A stretch of DNA of 63,658 nucleotides from Gammaproteobacteria bacterium. GTDB lineage: Bacteria > Actinomycetota > Acidimicrobiia > Spongiisociales > UBA4744. Below, piece after piece: positions 31,531-39,987 of the stretch. Each line of letters starts with the position of its first letter. The stretch's first letter is position 1. The stretch lies in contig JAACED010000010.1 in NCBI GenBank assembly GCA_011682695.1, positions 1-63,658 of the forward strand. Direction: 5' to 3'. Made by a program: the position numbers and the translations under genes. The notes under the pieces are model-generated. The model did not search any database. It was not told the origin of the DNA and saw nothing but the letters and a program-made list of their open reading frames with translations.

Positions 31531-32303
31531 TGAGCACCTTCCATCTGACGAGCCTTGTGGTACCAGGGGATCGTGATCCGTTCGATGAGGACGATGAGGC
31601 TGAAGAAACCCACTCCGAGGACCGACAGGGCGAAGATGATGGCGAACACCTCATCGGTGTTGACCGCGCGATTCTTCAGCAGCAGCAGGTAGCCGAGCCC
31701 GCCTTTCGCGCCGACCCACTCTCCGAACACTGCGCCCAGCACGCTGAACGCCGCGGCGACTTTCATCCCGGTGAAGATATGCGGCAATGCCACGGGGATG
31801 CGAACCTCTCTGAAGATGCGGGCGCGGCTCGACCCGAACGTCCGCATGAGTCGTACCATCTCCGGATCGACCGCCTTCAATCCGTCGACCGTGCTGACAG
31901 CGATGGGGAAAAAGGCGATCAGCACCACCACCAGCACCTTCGGCAGCATGGAGAAGCCGAACCAGATCACCAGTACCGCCGCGACGGCCGGAATCGGGAT
32001 GGTCTGGCTGACGATGAGCCATGGGTAGACCGCAGAACGCACGACCTTCGAGTATGCGAGCAGGATGCCGATGCTGATGCCGACCACTGCGCCGAGCGCG
32101 AAGCCCAACACCATTTCGAGGGTCGTGATCCGCGCGTTGCTCAGCAGGCTGCCCGGGTTCTTGAACAAGGCGACCGCGATCTCGCTCGGCGCCGGGTAGA
32201 TGCGGGGGTCGGCATTCGTGACGATAGTGAGCAGCTCCCACCCCAGGATCACGAGCAGGCCGAAGACGACGGGAGGCAGGGTCTTCTTGAGCCAGCTAGG
32301 CAT
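31527..32303 (-). CDS. ABC transporter permease (SsuC/TauC/ThiX-like)
   Basis: 258 residues with six hydrophobic helices and the EAA loop, seen here as MVRLMRTFGSSRARIFREV. The family imports taurine, alkanesulfonates, nitrate or thiamine-pyrimidine precursors. It pairs with the ATPase (8-nt overlap) and the NMT1-like binding protein upstream. It has the aromatic-poor core of ThiX/RibX-like members, but assignment among ligands from the permease alone is not safe. Confidence 0.93.
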   Translation of the reverse strand: MPSWLKKTLPPVVFGLLVILGWELLTIVTNADPRIYPAPSEIAVALFKNPGSLLSNARITTLEMVLGFALGAVVGISIGILLAYSKVVRSAVYPWLIVSQTIPIPAVAAVLVIWFGFSMLPKVLVVVLIAFFPIAVSTVDGLKAVDPEMVRLMRTFGSSRARIFREVRIPVALPHIFTGMKVAAAFSVLGAVFGEWVGAKGGLGYLLLLKNRAVNTDEVFAIIFALSVLGVGFFSLIVLIERITIPWYHKARQMEGAQ

Positions 32304-33087
32304 CTGGGATCATCTCCTTGCTGCTCATGTCCTGTGCGTCGGGGTGCAGGTAACGGATGGCTTGCACTTTCAGGGCCGCGAACTCGGGAGACAGCACCGT
32401 TTCATACGGGCGGGGGCGCGGCAAATCGATCTCGAGGGTGAGCACGACCCTCGCAGGGCGCTCCGACAGAACGTAGACCCGATCGGACAACCGAATGGCC
32501 TCGTCCACGTCGTGAGTGATGAACAGGATGGATGCTTCCGACTCCTGCCAGATGTCGAGCAGCCACGACTGCATCTGCAGCCGGGTGAGACTGTCGAGGG
32601 CCCCGAACGGCTCGTCTAGCAGCAATACGTCGTCACCGGCGAGGAAGGTCCGAGCGAGTGCCGCCCGCTGCCGCATTCCGCCAGAGATCTCACTGGCATA
32701 GCAATGACCGAATCCACCAAGCCCGAACCGCTCCAGGATCTCCTCGGCTCTGGCACGCGCCTCCCGGCGCGGCGTCCCCTTTACCATGAGGCCGAGTGCC
32801 ACGTTGTCGGTGATGCGCTTCCAGGGCATCAGCAAATCCTTCTGCTGCATGTATCCGCATGTGCCGAGCCGCTCCGGCGACCCATCGACCAGCGCCACAC
32901 CCTCACTCGGTTCGAAAAGCCCCGAGACGATGTTGAACAGCGTGGACTTGCCGCAGCCGCTGGGACCGAGAAGGCTGACGAAGTGATGTCGGCCGACATG
33001 GACGTTGATACCGTCAAGGACTTCGACGCGGCCAGAACCCTTCCCGAAACCCTTCGAGATGTTCCTGACGCTGATCCGTTCTTTCAT
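32296..33087 (-). CDS. ABC transporter ATPase (SsuB/TauB/ThiZ-like)
   Basis: 263 residues from ATG at 33087 (GGAAAGGG upstream); an earlier in-frame start at 33123 would lie inside the intercistronic hairpin. Walker A GPSGCGKST at 41-49, signature ISGGMRQRAALARTF, Walker B VLLLDEPFGALD, H-loop ITHDVDEA. It powers the importer with the permease encoded next. The short C-terminal extension is usual for the nitrate/taurine/thiamine-precursor class. Confidence 0.95.
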   Translation of the reverse strand: MKERISVRNISKGFGKGSGRVEVLDGINVHVGRHHFVSLLGPSGCGKSTLFNIVSGLFEPSEGVALVDGSPERLGTCGYMQQKDLLMPWKRITDNVALGLMVKGTPRREARARAEEILERFGLGGFGHCYASEISGGMRQRAALARTFLAGDDVLLLDEPFGALDSLTRLQMQSWLLDIWQESEASILFITHDVDEAIRLSDRVYVLSERPARVVLTLEIDLPRPRPYETVLSPEFAALKVQAIRYLHPDAQDMSSKEMIPDA

Positions 33088-33107
33088 GGGGCCCTTTCCA
33101 TGGCGGG

Positions 33108-33142
33108 TGGCCGGGGAGAACACGATACGTTCTCCCCGGCCA
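33108..33142 (-). terminator. Intercistronic stem-loop after the binding-protein gene
   Basis: A perfect 14-bp stem (TGGCCGGGGAGAAC at 33108-33121 and its complement at 33129-33142) around the 7-nt loop ACGATAC. It begins 10 nt past the binding-protein stop and before the ATPase ribosome-binding site. There is no U-tract, so partial termination or 3'-end stabilisation is likely. Confidence 0.75.
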
Positions 33143-33152
33143 ACACCATCGT

Positions 33153-34148
33153 TCAGGGGAGGAACTCGGTGGTGATCAGGTTCTCCGGCATGGACTCGAG
33201 CACGCCGACTTCCACTGCCCAGGTTAGGTAGTCGGCGATCGCCTCGTCGGAGATCTCGCCGAACTTGCCATTCGGTCCGAGGAAGTACGGCTTGACGTTG
33301 TTGAACTCCGCGTTTGCGAACTCGACGTCGATGCCGTCCGCATTGGCGGACAGGTCGGCAATGGCCTTGTCCTGATTGTTCAACGCGAAGTCATAGCCGC
33401 GCGCCAGCGCGTCGGAGAAGGCGGCCAGGACCTCCGGTCGGTTCTTGATCGTGTCGCCGCTGGCAAAGAGCACCAGCTCCGGGTAGGGCGGTGCGCCGTA
33501 CTCGTCGGGCCGGAACACGTAGGGCGTCTCGCCTTCGAGCTCCAATACAACCGCCTCGGCGCTCCAGAAGCCGATGGCCGCATCGACCGTTTGGCCGATG
33601 AGGTTGCCGACCGCGTCGAAGCCGATGGTGACAAACTCGACGCTGTTCACGTCGACACCAGAACTCGACAGGATCACCCGTGCGATCGCCTCGTCCGATG
33701 GCACACCGGTGACACCGATCGTAGCCCCGGTCAACTGGCTCGGGTCGGTGATGCCGATCGCGGCGGTCGACATCAAGGCCGCAAGCGGCACCTGCTCGAG
33801 GGCCATGAAGATCTGGATGTCCTCACCCTGAGCACGCAACGATGCAACGTCGGCGATCGGAGCGATGCCGATGGTGGCCTTCCCGGCCATCACCAGGCGC
33901 AGCGTGTCCGCGGACGATGTCGGCGGTTGAATGTCGAGGTTGATATTGGCGTCGTCGAAGTAGCCCTCGGCGAGCGCCGCGTAGATGCCGGTGTGGATAC
34001 CACCGGGGACGAAGTCCAGGATCAGCGTCGCATCCGTCTTCTCGTCGAGTCCTCCCTTGTCGCCGCCACAGGCTGTGGCAACGAGCGAAATGGCCAGCAC
34101 CAGCACCAGCAGCGTGGCCATCCGTCCTCGTTTCGCTCCACTCCTCAT
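33153..34148 (-). CDS. ABC transporter substrate-binding lipoprotein (NMT1/THI5-like)
   Basis: 331 residues from ATG at 34148, preceded by GAGAGGAGCAAGG. Signal peptide RMATLLVLVLAISLVATAC with lipidated C27. The mature part begins ATLILDFVPGGIHTGIYAAL, followed by VMAGKATIGIAPIADVASLR; this is the NMT1/THI5-like fold (ThiY, RibY, SsuA), which often recognises pyrimidine- or flavin-like rings or sulfonates. Given deaminase-type amidohydrolases in the region, an N-heterocyclic ligand is plausible but unproven. First of the three importer genes. Confidence 0.93.
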   Translation of the reverse strand: MRSGAKRGRMATLLVLVLAISLVATACGGDKGGLDEKTDATLILDFVPGGIHTGIYAALAEGYFDDANINLDIQPPTSSADTLRLVMAGKATIGIAPIADVASLRAQGEDIQIFMALEQVPLAALMSTAAIGITDPSQLTGATIGVTGVPSDEAIARVILSSSGVDVNSVEFVTIGFDAVGNLIGQTVDAAIGFWSAEAVVLELEGETPYVFRPDEYGAPPYPELVLFASGDTIKNRPEVLAAFSDALARGYDFALNNQDKAIADLSANADGIDVEFANAEFNNVKPYFLGPNGKFGEISDEAIADYLTWAVEVGVLESMPENLITTEFLP

Positions 34149-34194
34149 ACCTTGCTCCTCTCTGCGTCGGTTCGCATGTCGTCGGTCGTCGGAC

Positions 34195-34875
34195 TCATGT
34201 CTCTCCGTGCGGTCTTGGGAACCCTGAGTACCCGAAGGTTGCCTCCACCCAGGCCATCGCTCGCGGCAACTCAGCGCCGGTATGCCGAAGGCGGTTCCCC
34301 CAATCGGTCTCTCCTCTCTCGATCCCCTGGTCGAGAGCGACTCGCGCCCGTTCCTCGAGGAAATAGAGGCGGGTAAGCGCTTCGAGTGGTGTCGCCCCAA
34401 CGGCCAAACAGCCGTTGGCCCGCAGGATCACGGCGAAGGCGTCCTTCAACGTCGCGGCTACCGCTGAGCCCTGAGCGAGGGTCGCGATGAGGTCGACGTC
34501 GGGATGGATGGCTACCCGCTCGCCAGCGAGTGCTCCCAGGCCGTGGAGAAGCGGCAGATCCTCTGTACCAACCCCCCACGAGACGACGGCGGGCGGATGT
34601 CCCCGGCAGATGGCTCCGACATCGGGGCGCTCCACGTACACGGCAGCGTGCATCGCGGTCTCGAGCGGTACGCCGTCGACCCCCGACGGTGGGTCCGACC
34701 GGTCGGGTACGATGATCACGTCGTCCGGACTGGCGCCGGCGAACGGAAGCGTGCTCGTGATGGCGAACCCGTCGCGCCATCTGGCCGACACGTGCCCGAA
34801 GGCCTCGGCGAGGCCGGCGCCGGCCATCATTCGGGCGGTCCGGGCAACGATCTCACGGACGGCACGCTCATCCAT
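34195..34875 (-). CDS. Class II aldolase/adducin-family protein with altered metal site
   Basis: 226 residues from ATG at 34875 (8-nt overlap with the aldehyde dehydrogenase stop). The fold is that of L-fuculose-phosphate aldolase: GHVSARW, then PLETAMHAAVYVERPDVGAI with E72 as the likely acid/base. Two of three zinc histidines are changed: the H-x-H motif reads R91-G-H93 (ICRGHPPAVV) and the later NHG motif reads ANG (ILRANGCLAVG). It may therefore be a non-aldolase member, use another metal, or be failing. The cytosolic partner or substrate is unknown; context suggests a C-C bond step near the aldehyde dehydrogenase. Confidence 0.85.
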   Translation of the reverse strand: MDERAVREIVARTARMMAGAGLAEAFGHVSARWRDGFAITSTLPFAGASPDDVIIVPDRSDPPSGVDGVPLETAMHAAVYVERPDVGAICRGHPPAVVSWGVGTEDLPLLHGLGALAGERVAIHPDVDLIATLAQGSAVAATLKDAFAVILRANGCLAVGATPLEALTRLYFLEERARVALDQGIERGETDWGNRLRHTGAELPRAMAWVEATFGYSGFPRPHGET

Positions 34876-36310
34876 CTGCGCTACCCCCCAACGGGACACC
34901 AGGAGGACGCACCCCGCGAACGGCGATGAACCGGGTCCGAGTCAAATCTTCATACGTGTAGCCGATGCCCTCCCTGCCCGTGCCTGCGAGCCCAACACCT
35001 CCGAAGGGCACCACCGGAGGCCGATAGTTGTTCGTGCCGTTGACGACGACGCCACCAACCTCAAAACGCTGGGCGGCGGCGAGGGCCCGCTCCAGATCGC
35101 CGGAGAAGATCGCCGCGGTCAGGGCCAGCTGCGACGAGTTGACGATCTCGATCGATTCCTCGTCCGTGTCGAAGGGGATCGTGGTGACCACAGGTCCAAA
35201 AATCTCGTCGTCGACTGCCACGTCGGCTCCCGCGGGTACCGACCTGAGCAGCGCCGGCGGGTACCACGCATCACGCGCCGACATCTCGCCGCGAACCAGG
35301 GTCGCTCCCTGCGAAACGGCCTTGGAGACCTGGGCTGCAACCCGCGAGGCACTGCGGGCATCGATGAGCGGACCTACCTCGCTGGATTCGTCGGTGGGAT
35401 CGCCGACGGTGATGGCGGCCAGCACCGCTTCCAGCCGTTCAACGACCTCTGTGACAACCGAGCGGTGCACGACGAGACGTTTAGTCGCGGCGCAGGCCTG
35501 GCCATTCATGAGCATTCTGCCCCTCAGCGTCTCGGACACGACGAGGTCCACATCGGCATCGTCGAATACGACGGCCGCTCCGTTCCCGCCCAGCTCGAGG
35601 TGGAGCGGTCGCAGCATGTGGGCGGTTGCCTGAGCGACAGCGACCCCGGCACCGACGCTTCCGGTGAGGGAGACGGCATCGACGCCCGGGGCCGCGCAGA
35701 GGGCGGCGCTGACCTCGCGACCACCGGGGAGAACCGTCAGCACGCCCTCCGGCAGTCCGGCATCGATGAGAGCCTGCACGGTGGCGATGGTCGCCAGTGG
35801 GTTTTGTGGAGGCGGTTTGACCACCACCGTGTTGCCGGCGGCGAGGGCTGCCCCCGCCTTCTCGATGGTGAGTTCTACCGGGAAATTGAAGGGAATCACG
35901 CACGCCACCACCCCGAGAGGCACCCGCTCGACCAGAGTCAGGTCACGCTCACCACCGGGCAGGGCTCCGGTGGGTGCCAGATAGCCGGCGTCGAAGCGCC
36001 CGATGTGAGCGTTCTCATCGAGCAGCGCCGCCGCCCCAAATATCTCCTTGCGGGCCTGGGTGATGACCTTGCCGCTCTCGCGAGCGTGGAGTAGTCCGAG
36101 TTCCTCGGCCCGGTTCTCGAGCAACGCCGCCGCCCGGGACAAAACGGCCGCCCGGTCGTACGGAGCGGCCCGTCGCCAGTCGTCGAGCGACCGTCGGGCG
36201 GCGGCAACGGCATGCGTGATGTCATCGAGAGTGGCCTCACGTATCGAACCGACGACCGTGCCATCGGCAGGGGCGTAGATGGCACGCTCGGCACCTGAGG
36301 TAATCAGCAT
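34868..36310 (-). CDS. Aldehyde dehydrogenase family protein
   Basis: 480 residues. Catalytic N142 (IPFNFPVEL), E239 (LELGGNGAAVV) and C273 (MNGQACAATKR); cofactor loop LTGSVGAG. The sequence is closest in feel to the lactaldehyde/glyceraldehyde-3-phosphate (non-phosphorylating) branch. It oxidises an aldehyde, perhaps one made by the aldolase-like or aminotransferase enzymes of the same run. First gene of the 17-kb block III run, 61 nt downstream of the palindromic operator at 36372-36390, so it is the main regulated entry gene. Confidence 0.94.
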   Translation of the reverse strand: MLITSGAERAIYAPADGTVVGSIREATLDDITHAVAAARRSLDDWRRAAPYDRAAVLSRAAALLENRAEELGLLHARESGKVITQARKEIFGAAALLDENAHIGRFDAGYLAPTGALPGGERDLTLVERVPLGVVACVIPFNFPVELTIEKAGAALAAGNTVVVKPPPQNPLATIATVQALIDAGLPEGVLTVLPGGREVSAALCAAPGVDAVSLTGSVGAGVAVAQATAHMLRPLHLELGGNGAAVVFDDADVDLVVSETLRGRMLMNGQACAATKRLVVHRSVVTEVVERLEAVLAAITVGDPTDESSEVGPLIDARSASRVAAQVSKAVSQGATLVRGEMSARDAWYPPALLRSVPAGADVAVDDEIFGPVVTTIPFDTDEESIEIVNSSQLALTAAIFSGDLERALAAAQRFEVGGVVVNGTNNYRPPVVPFGGVGLAGTGREGIGYTYEDLTRTRFIAVRGVRPPGVPLGGSADG

Positions 36311-36371
36311 GGAAACGACCCTCGCTCACCTCGCCTGGAATTCGAACAACCATCCATGCGCCCTGCCTATC

Positions 36372-36396
36372 GTGTCTCTGACAGAGACACAGCCTA
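36372..36396 (-). promoter_or_regulatory. Palindromic operator plus -10 box heading block III
   Basis: GTGTCTCTG-A-CAGAGACAC (36372-36390) is a perfect 9-bp-arm palindrome. On the minus strand it is directly preceded by TAGGCT (36396-36391), a -10-like box, so transcription would start inside the palindrome and a bound regulator would block it. The same module occurs at 48095-48118. The surrounding 36311-36617 gap contains no gene. Confidence 0.7.
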
Positions 36397-36617
36397 CAGG
36401 ACGCGCCCAACAAATGCACGGCCCAGGCGGCGGTCCCACGCCGAAGGGTCACATTGTGGCTCCCAACGGACATTCCCGACAGGAACACTCGACAGTTGGG
36501 TCACCATCGTCACCGCCGGGGCCTCCAACCTCGGACGTGCCGACCGCCTGGGGGTCGCCGGCCTGATCCAGGTCAACGGTGGCTCTCGCCTTCCGTGAGC
36601 ACGATTCGAAGGGAGAA

Positions 36618-37955
36618 TCAGCCCAGTCCGGCGGCCCGAAGGATCCTGCGGGCGATTGGGCGGGAGCGCTCCACCACCTCGACCGGATCGACGTGTACGA
36701 TCCGGCCGCCTTCGACGGAGCGGGTGCCGGCAACCCAGACCTCCTTAACCTCCGTAGGCCCGGCACAGTAGACGATCGCGCCAAACGGATCGTGGATGTT
36801 GGCCAGTGCCGCGGCTTCTCCGTCGAAGACCACCAGATCGGCGGCCTTTCCCGGAATGAGCGAGCCGAGTTCGTGATCGAGGCCGAGCGAGCGAGCGCCG
36901 TCGATCGTGGCCATCGCGAAGGCCTCGCCTGCCGAGAACGCTGTCGCCTGCAGCCGATCGACCCGCTGCAGCAGCACAGTCGTCTTGATCGCCTCGAGCA
37001 TGTCCTGTCGGTCGTTGCTGGCGGGACCGTCGACCCCGATGCCCACCGCGATGCCGAGGGCACGCAGCTCCGGCACCGGGCAGACTCCCGATGCCAGGAT
37101 CATGTTGGACACCGGGTTGTGGGCCACGCCCACGCCGTGCTCGGCCAGGAGTTCGTGATCGTCGGCATCCACCCATACGCAATGGGCTGCGACGGTCGGC
37201 GCGGCGAACAGCCCCAAGCGTGCACAGCGGCCGATGGGTGTGACGCCATACCGTGCACGGATCGCGGTCACCTCCTCCCTGACCTCCTGGAGATGGATGT
37301 GTACGCCGTCGTGCCCACCCGAAACGGCAAGCTCGACGCTCCCCGCGAACAACGCCTCGGACTGAGCGCCGAGGGCGGCGATCCCCACCCTGAACCGCGA
37401 CAGTCGGCTCGCCGCGGCGGCTTCGGCGAGCGCGGCGTGCTCTTCGAGGATGACCGGTATGCTCGTGCCTCTGACGTCGCCCGCCCCGAACGACACGACA
37501 CCGCGCAGCCCCAGGTCGTCGAGCGCACGCACCACACCGGGCGTGACCGGACGATCCTGCCGCGGATCGCATACGAACATGTCGTTGGCCACCGTGATCC
37601 CGCTTCGCAGCATCTGCATCCCACCGATCAGCGTGCCGACGTAGGCCGCCTCGTCGTCGAGATGTGGGGCCACGGGCCCGATCAAGGCGTCGATCCACTC
37701 CCAGAGCGTGTACCGCTTGGCGATTCCGGTGATGAGTGCCTCCGAGAAGTGACCGTGGGTGTTGACGAACCCCGGTGTGACCACATCGTTCGGCCCGCCG
37801 GCAACGCCGTCCTCGGGGAACCGTGCTCGGAGATCCTTCCAGGTCCCGACTGCATCGATGCGATCACCCAGGATCCTGACCGCGCCGTCGGTAATCACCG
37901 CCGGCTCGGCTGCGGTCAGCACGTAACGGGCGCGGACCAGCGTTGCGTTCATCAT
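36618..37955 (-). CDS. Amidohydrolase, 8-oxoguanine/guanine deaminase-like
   Basis: 445 residues from the first ATG of an ATGATG pair at 37955, overlapping the permease stop. Metal site H67/H69 (FVNTHGHFSEA), the HIHLQEVREEV histidines, VAAHCVWVDADD, and the Asp in GIGVDGPASND. The VDGxASND form is typical of 8-oxoguanine/guanine-type deaminases and related AtzB/TrzN enzymes of amidohydrolase subtype III. It is linked to a complete BMP nucleoside importer, which supports a purine- or pyrimidine-like substrate. It is the last gene of block IV. Related to the amidohydrolase at 28907 but clearly divergent. Confidence 0.92.
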   Translation of the reverse strand: MMNATLVRARYVLTAAEPAVITDGAVRILGDRIDAVGTWKDLRARFPEDGVAGGPNDVVTPGFVNTHGHFSEALITGIAKRYTLWEWIDALIGPVAPHLDDEAAYVGTLIGGMQMLRSGITVANDMFVCDPRQDRPVTPGVVRALDDLGLRGVVSFGAGDVRGTSIPVILEEHAALAEAAAASRLSRFRVGIAALGAQSEALFAGSVELAVSGGHDGVHIHLQEVREEVTAIRARYGVTPIGRCARLGLFAAPTVAAHCVWVDADDHELLAEHGVGVAHNPVSNMILASGVCPVPELRALGIAVGIGVDGPASNDRQDMLEAIKTTVLLQRVDRLQATAFSAGEAFAMATIDGARSLGLDHELGSLIPGKAADLVVFDGEAAALANIHDPFGAIVYCAGPTEVKEVWVAGTRSVEGGRIVHVDPVEVVERSRPIARRILRAAGLG

Positions 37956-38887
37956 GTCTTCATCCACGGTCTACCGAGTGCCGCGGGAGGCTTGCCGCTG
38001 CGCGCGGCGACGGCGTAGGCGACCAGCGTCAGCACGAATGGGATCATCAGGGACACCTGGAACGGGATGGAAGCGATGCCGAGTGCTTGCACCCGCACAG
38101 CGATGGCATCGGCCGCCCCGAAGAACAGCGCAACACCGATCGCCCACATGGGCCGCCATCTCGTGACGATGACGAGAGCAAGGGCGATGAAGCCCTTCCC
38201 TCCTGTCATGTTCTCGATGAAGGTGAACAGCTGTGCAAGCGAGATCGCCCCGCCCCCGAGCCCGGCAAGGGCCCCACACAGAAGCAGTGCCCCCCACCGG
38301 GTCCGGGCGACCGACACACCGACGCTGTCGAGCGCATCCGGATCCTCGCCGGACGCGCGCCAACGGAGGCCGGGCCTCGATCGAAACAGCACAAGGCTGA
38401 GGGTGACCGCAATCGCCACGGCAAGATAAAAGAACGGCGACTGCTGGAACAGGACCTCGCCGAAGAAGGGGATGTTGGACAGGCCGGGGATGTTGATCGG
38501 CTCGAAGTGGGGCACCTCCATCTGCCGGGTCGTATCGAACATCAATCGTGACAGATAGGTGGTGAGTCCGAGAGCCCCGAGGTTGAGGGCGAGCCCGCTC
38601 ACGATCTGATCACCCGACCATCGGATGACCACCAGGCCATGGAGTGCCGCCACCGCCATTCCACCCAGTGCGGCGGCCAGAGCTCCGAGCCACGGGCTGC
38701 CGGTCACTTCCGCACCTACGACACCGGTGAAGGCACCCATGAGCATCATTCCCTCGAGGCCGATGTTGAGGATGCCGACGCGCTCCGAGATCACCTCTCC
38801 GGTACCGGCGAAGATGATCGGCACCGCCAGGCGCACGGCACTGGCGAAAAAGGCGGTGGAGACGAAGAGATCGACGATGACATCCAC
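37952..38887 (-). CDS. BMP-type nucleoside ABC transporter permease (NupQ/YufQ-like)
   Basis: 311 residues from GTG at 38887, preferred over GTG at 38893 because GGGAGGAG then sits 5 nt upstream. About eight to ten hydrophobic helices. The N-terminal segment GTGEVISERVGILNIGLEGM is diagnostic for the branched-chain/BMP-type permeases that import nucleosides. The coupling segment is RWRASGEDPDALDSVGVSV. It forms the channel with the next protein. Confidence 0.94.
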   Translation of the reverse strand: MDVIVDLFVSTAFFASAVRLAVPIIFAGTGEVISERVGILNIGLEGMMLMGAFTGVVGAEVTGSPWLGALAAALGGMAVAALHGLVVIRWSGDQIVSGLALNLGALGLTTYLSRLMFDTTRQMEVPHFEPINIPGLSNIPFFGEVLFQQSPFFYLAVAIAVTLSLVLFRSRPGLRWRASGEDPDALDSVGVSVARTRWGALLLCGALAGLGGGAISLAQLFTFIENMTGGKGFIALALVIVTRWRPMWAIGVALFFGAADAIAVRVQALGIASIPFQVSLMIPFVLTLVAYAVAARSGKPPAALGRPWMKT

Positions 38888-38889
38888 GG

Positions 38890-39987
38890 TCACTCCTCCC
38901 CACCGCCGGCGAGCAATTCGCCGACGCTTCTGCGCTGCCTCATCCACAGAGCCAGCCGCTCTGATCTGGCGATGACGAGCAGGAGGATGATGATCGCCTG
39001 GGCGATCAGGCTGGTGGCAGCCGGAACCTGGGCGATCCGCTCCATGGAGGACGCGCCGGCGCGCAGGCCTCCGAACAGGAGAGCCGCTGCAACCACACCA
39101 CCGGATCGCGCGTTTCCGACCAGTGCCACGGCGATGGCGGTGAACCCGTACCCGGGCGAGAAGAAGTCGCTGAGTCGGTGTTGCGTTCCGGCGAGTTCCA
39201 CGACGCCGGCGAGACCCGAGAGGCCACCGGCGATCACCATCGCCAGGACGGTGAGACGGCGCACCGACATTCCCGAGTACTCGGCGACATCCGGGTTGTC
39301 CCCCAACGTCCGGAGTTGCAGCCCGAAGCGGGATCGCTCGAGGAGCACGTACACCCCAACGGCGAAAACACCCGCGAGCACGATGCCGAACGGGATCGAC
39401 AACGGTCCGATCTCGAGGACCGGGAGGCGGAACTGGACCCCGATTGCCTTCGACCAGGGGTACCCGCCGCCTGCCCGGTCGCGCAGTGGCCCGTGGATGG
39501 CCCATCCGGCGAGCAGGATGCCGATCTCGTTGAGAAGGATCGTGGTGATGACCTCGTTCATGCCCAGGCGCGATTTCATCCACCCTGCGGACCCGCCCCA
39601 CACCACACCGGCAGCCACCCCCACGACGAGGATCATCATGACCGCGAAGAACGGAATGCCGATCGGGACTGCCTGTGAAATCACGATGGCGGCGAGGGCC
39701 GCGACGTACAGCTGGCCCTCTCCCCCGATGTTGAAGAGACCTGCCCTGAGGCCAACGGCTACACCGAGGCCGATGAACATGAGGGGAATGGACTGACGAA
39801 GGGTCTCCTCGAATGCCCGCGCGTCCCCTGCGGCCCCCTTGGCAAGCGCGGGCAGTGCCTCGCTCAGGTCGACGCCGCTCACCGCGAGGAACGCGATGGA
39901 GAGGCCGACGCCGAGGGCGACGACCGCAATGCTGATCACTCGCTCGGAAGCAAGGAGGCTCGCGACGGTGAAGCGGCGCGTGGTCAT
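38890..39987 (-). CDS. BMP-type nucleoside ABC transporter permease (NupP/YufP-like)
   Basis: 365 residues with roughly ten hydrophobic segments; LRAGLFNIGGEGQLYVAAL is the signature matching the companion permease, and QLRTLGDNPDVAEYSGMSV is the ATPase-coupling loop. It overlaps the ATPase stop by 4 nt (ATGA). With NupQ-like and the double ATPase it makes the nucleoside-type importer fed by the BMP lipoprotein. Confidence 0.94.
   Translation of the reverse strand: MTTRRFTVASLLASERVISIAVVALGVGLSIAFLAVSGVDLSEALPALAKGAAGDARAFEETLRQSIPLMFIGLGVAVGLRAGLFNIGGEGQLYVAALAAIVISQAVPIGIPFFAVMMILVVGVAAGVVWGGSAGWMKSRLGMNEVITTILLNEIGILLAGWAIHGPLRDRAGGGYPWSKAIGVQFRLPVLEIGPLSIPFGIVLAGVFAVGVYVLLERSRFGLQLRTLGDNPDVAEYSGMSVRRLTVLAMVIAGGLSGLAGVVELAGTQHRLSDFFSPGYGFTAIAVALVGNARSGGVVAAALLFGGLRAGASSMERIAQVPAATSLIAQAIIILLLVIARSERLALWMRQRRSVGELLAGGGEE

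Noticed and set aside
30811-31533. Plus-strand frame opposite the class III aminotransferase
   Set aside because: Shadow; the aminotransferase frame holds all catalytic motifs.
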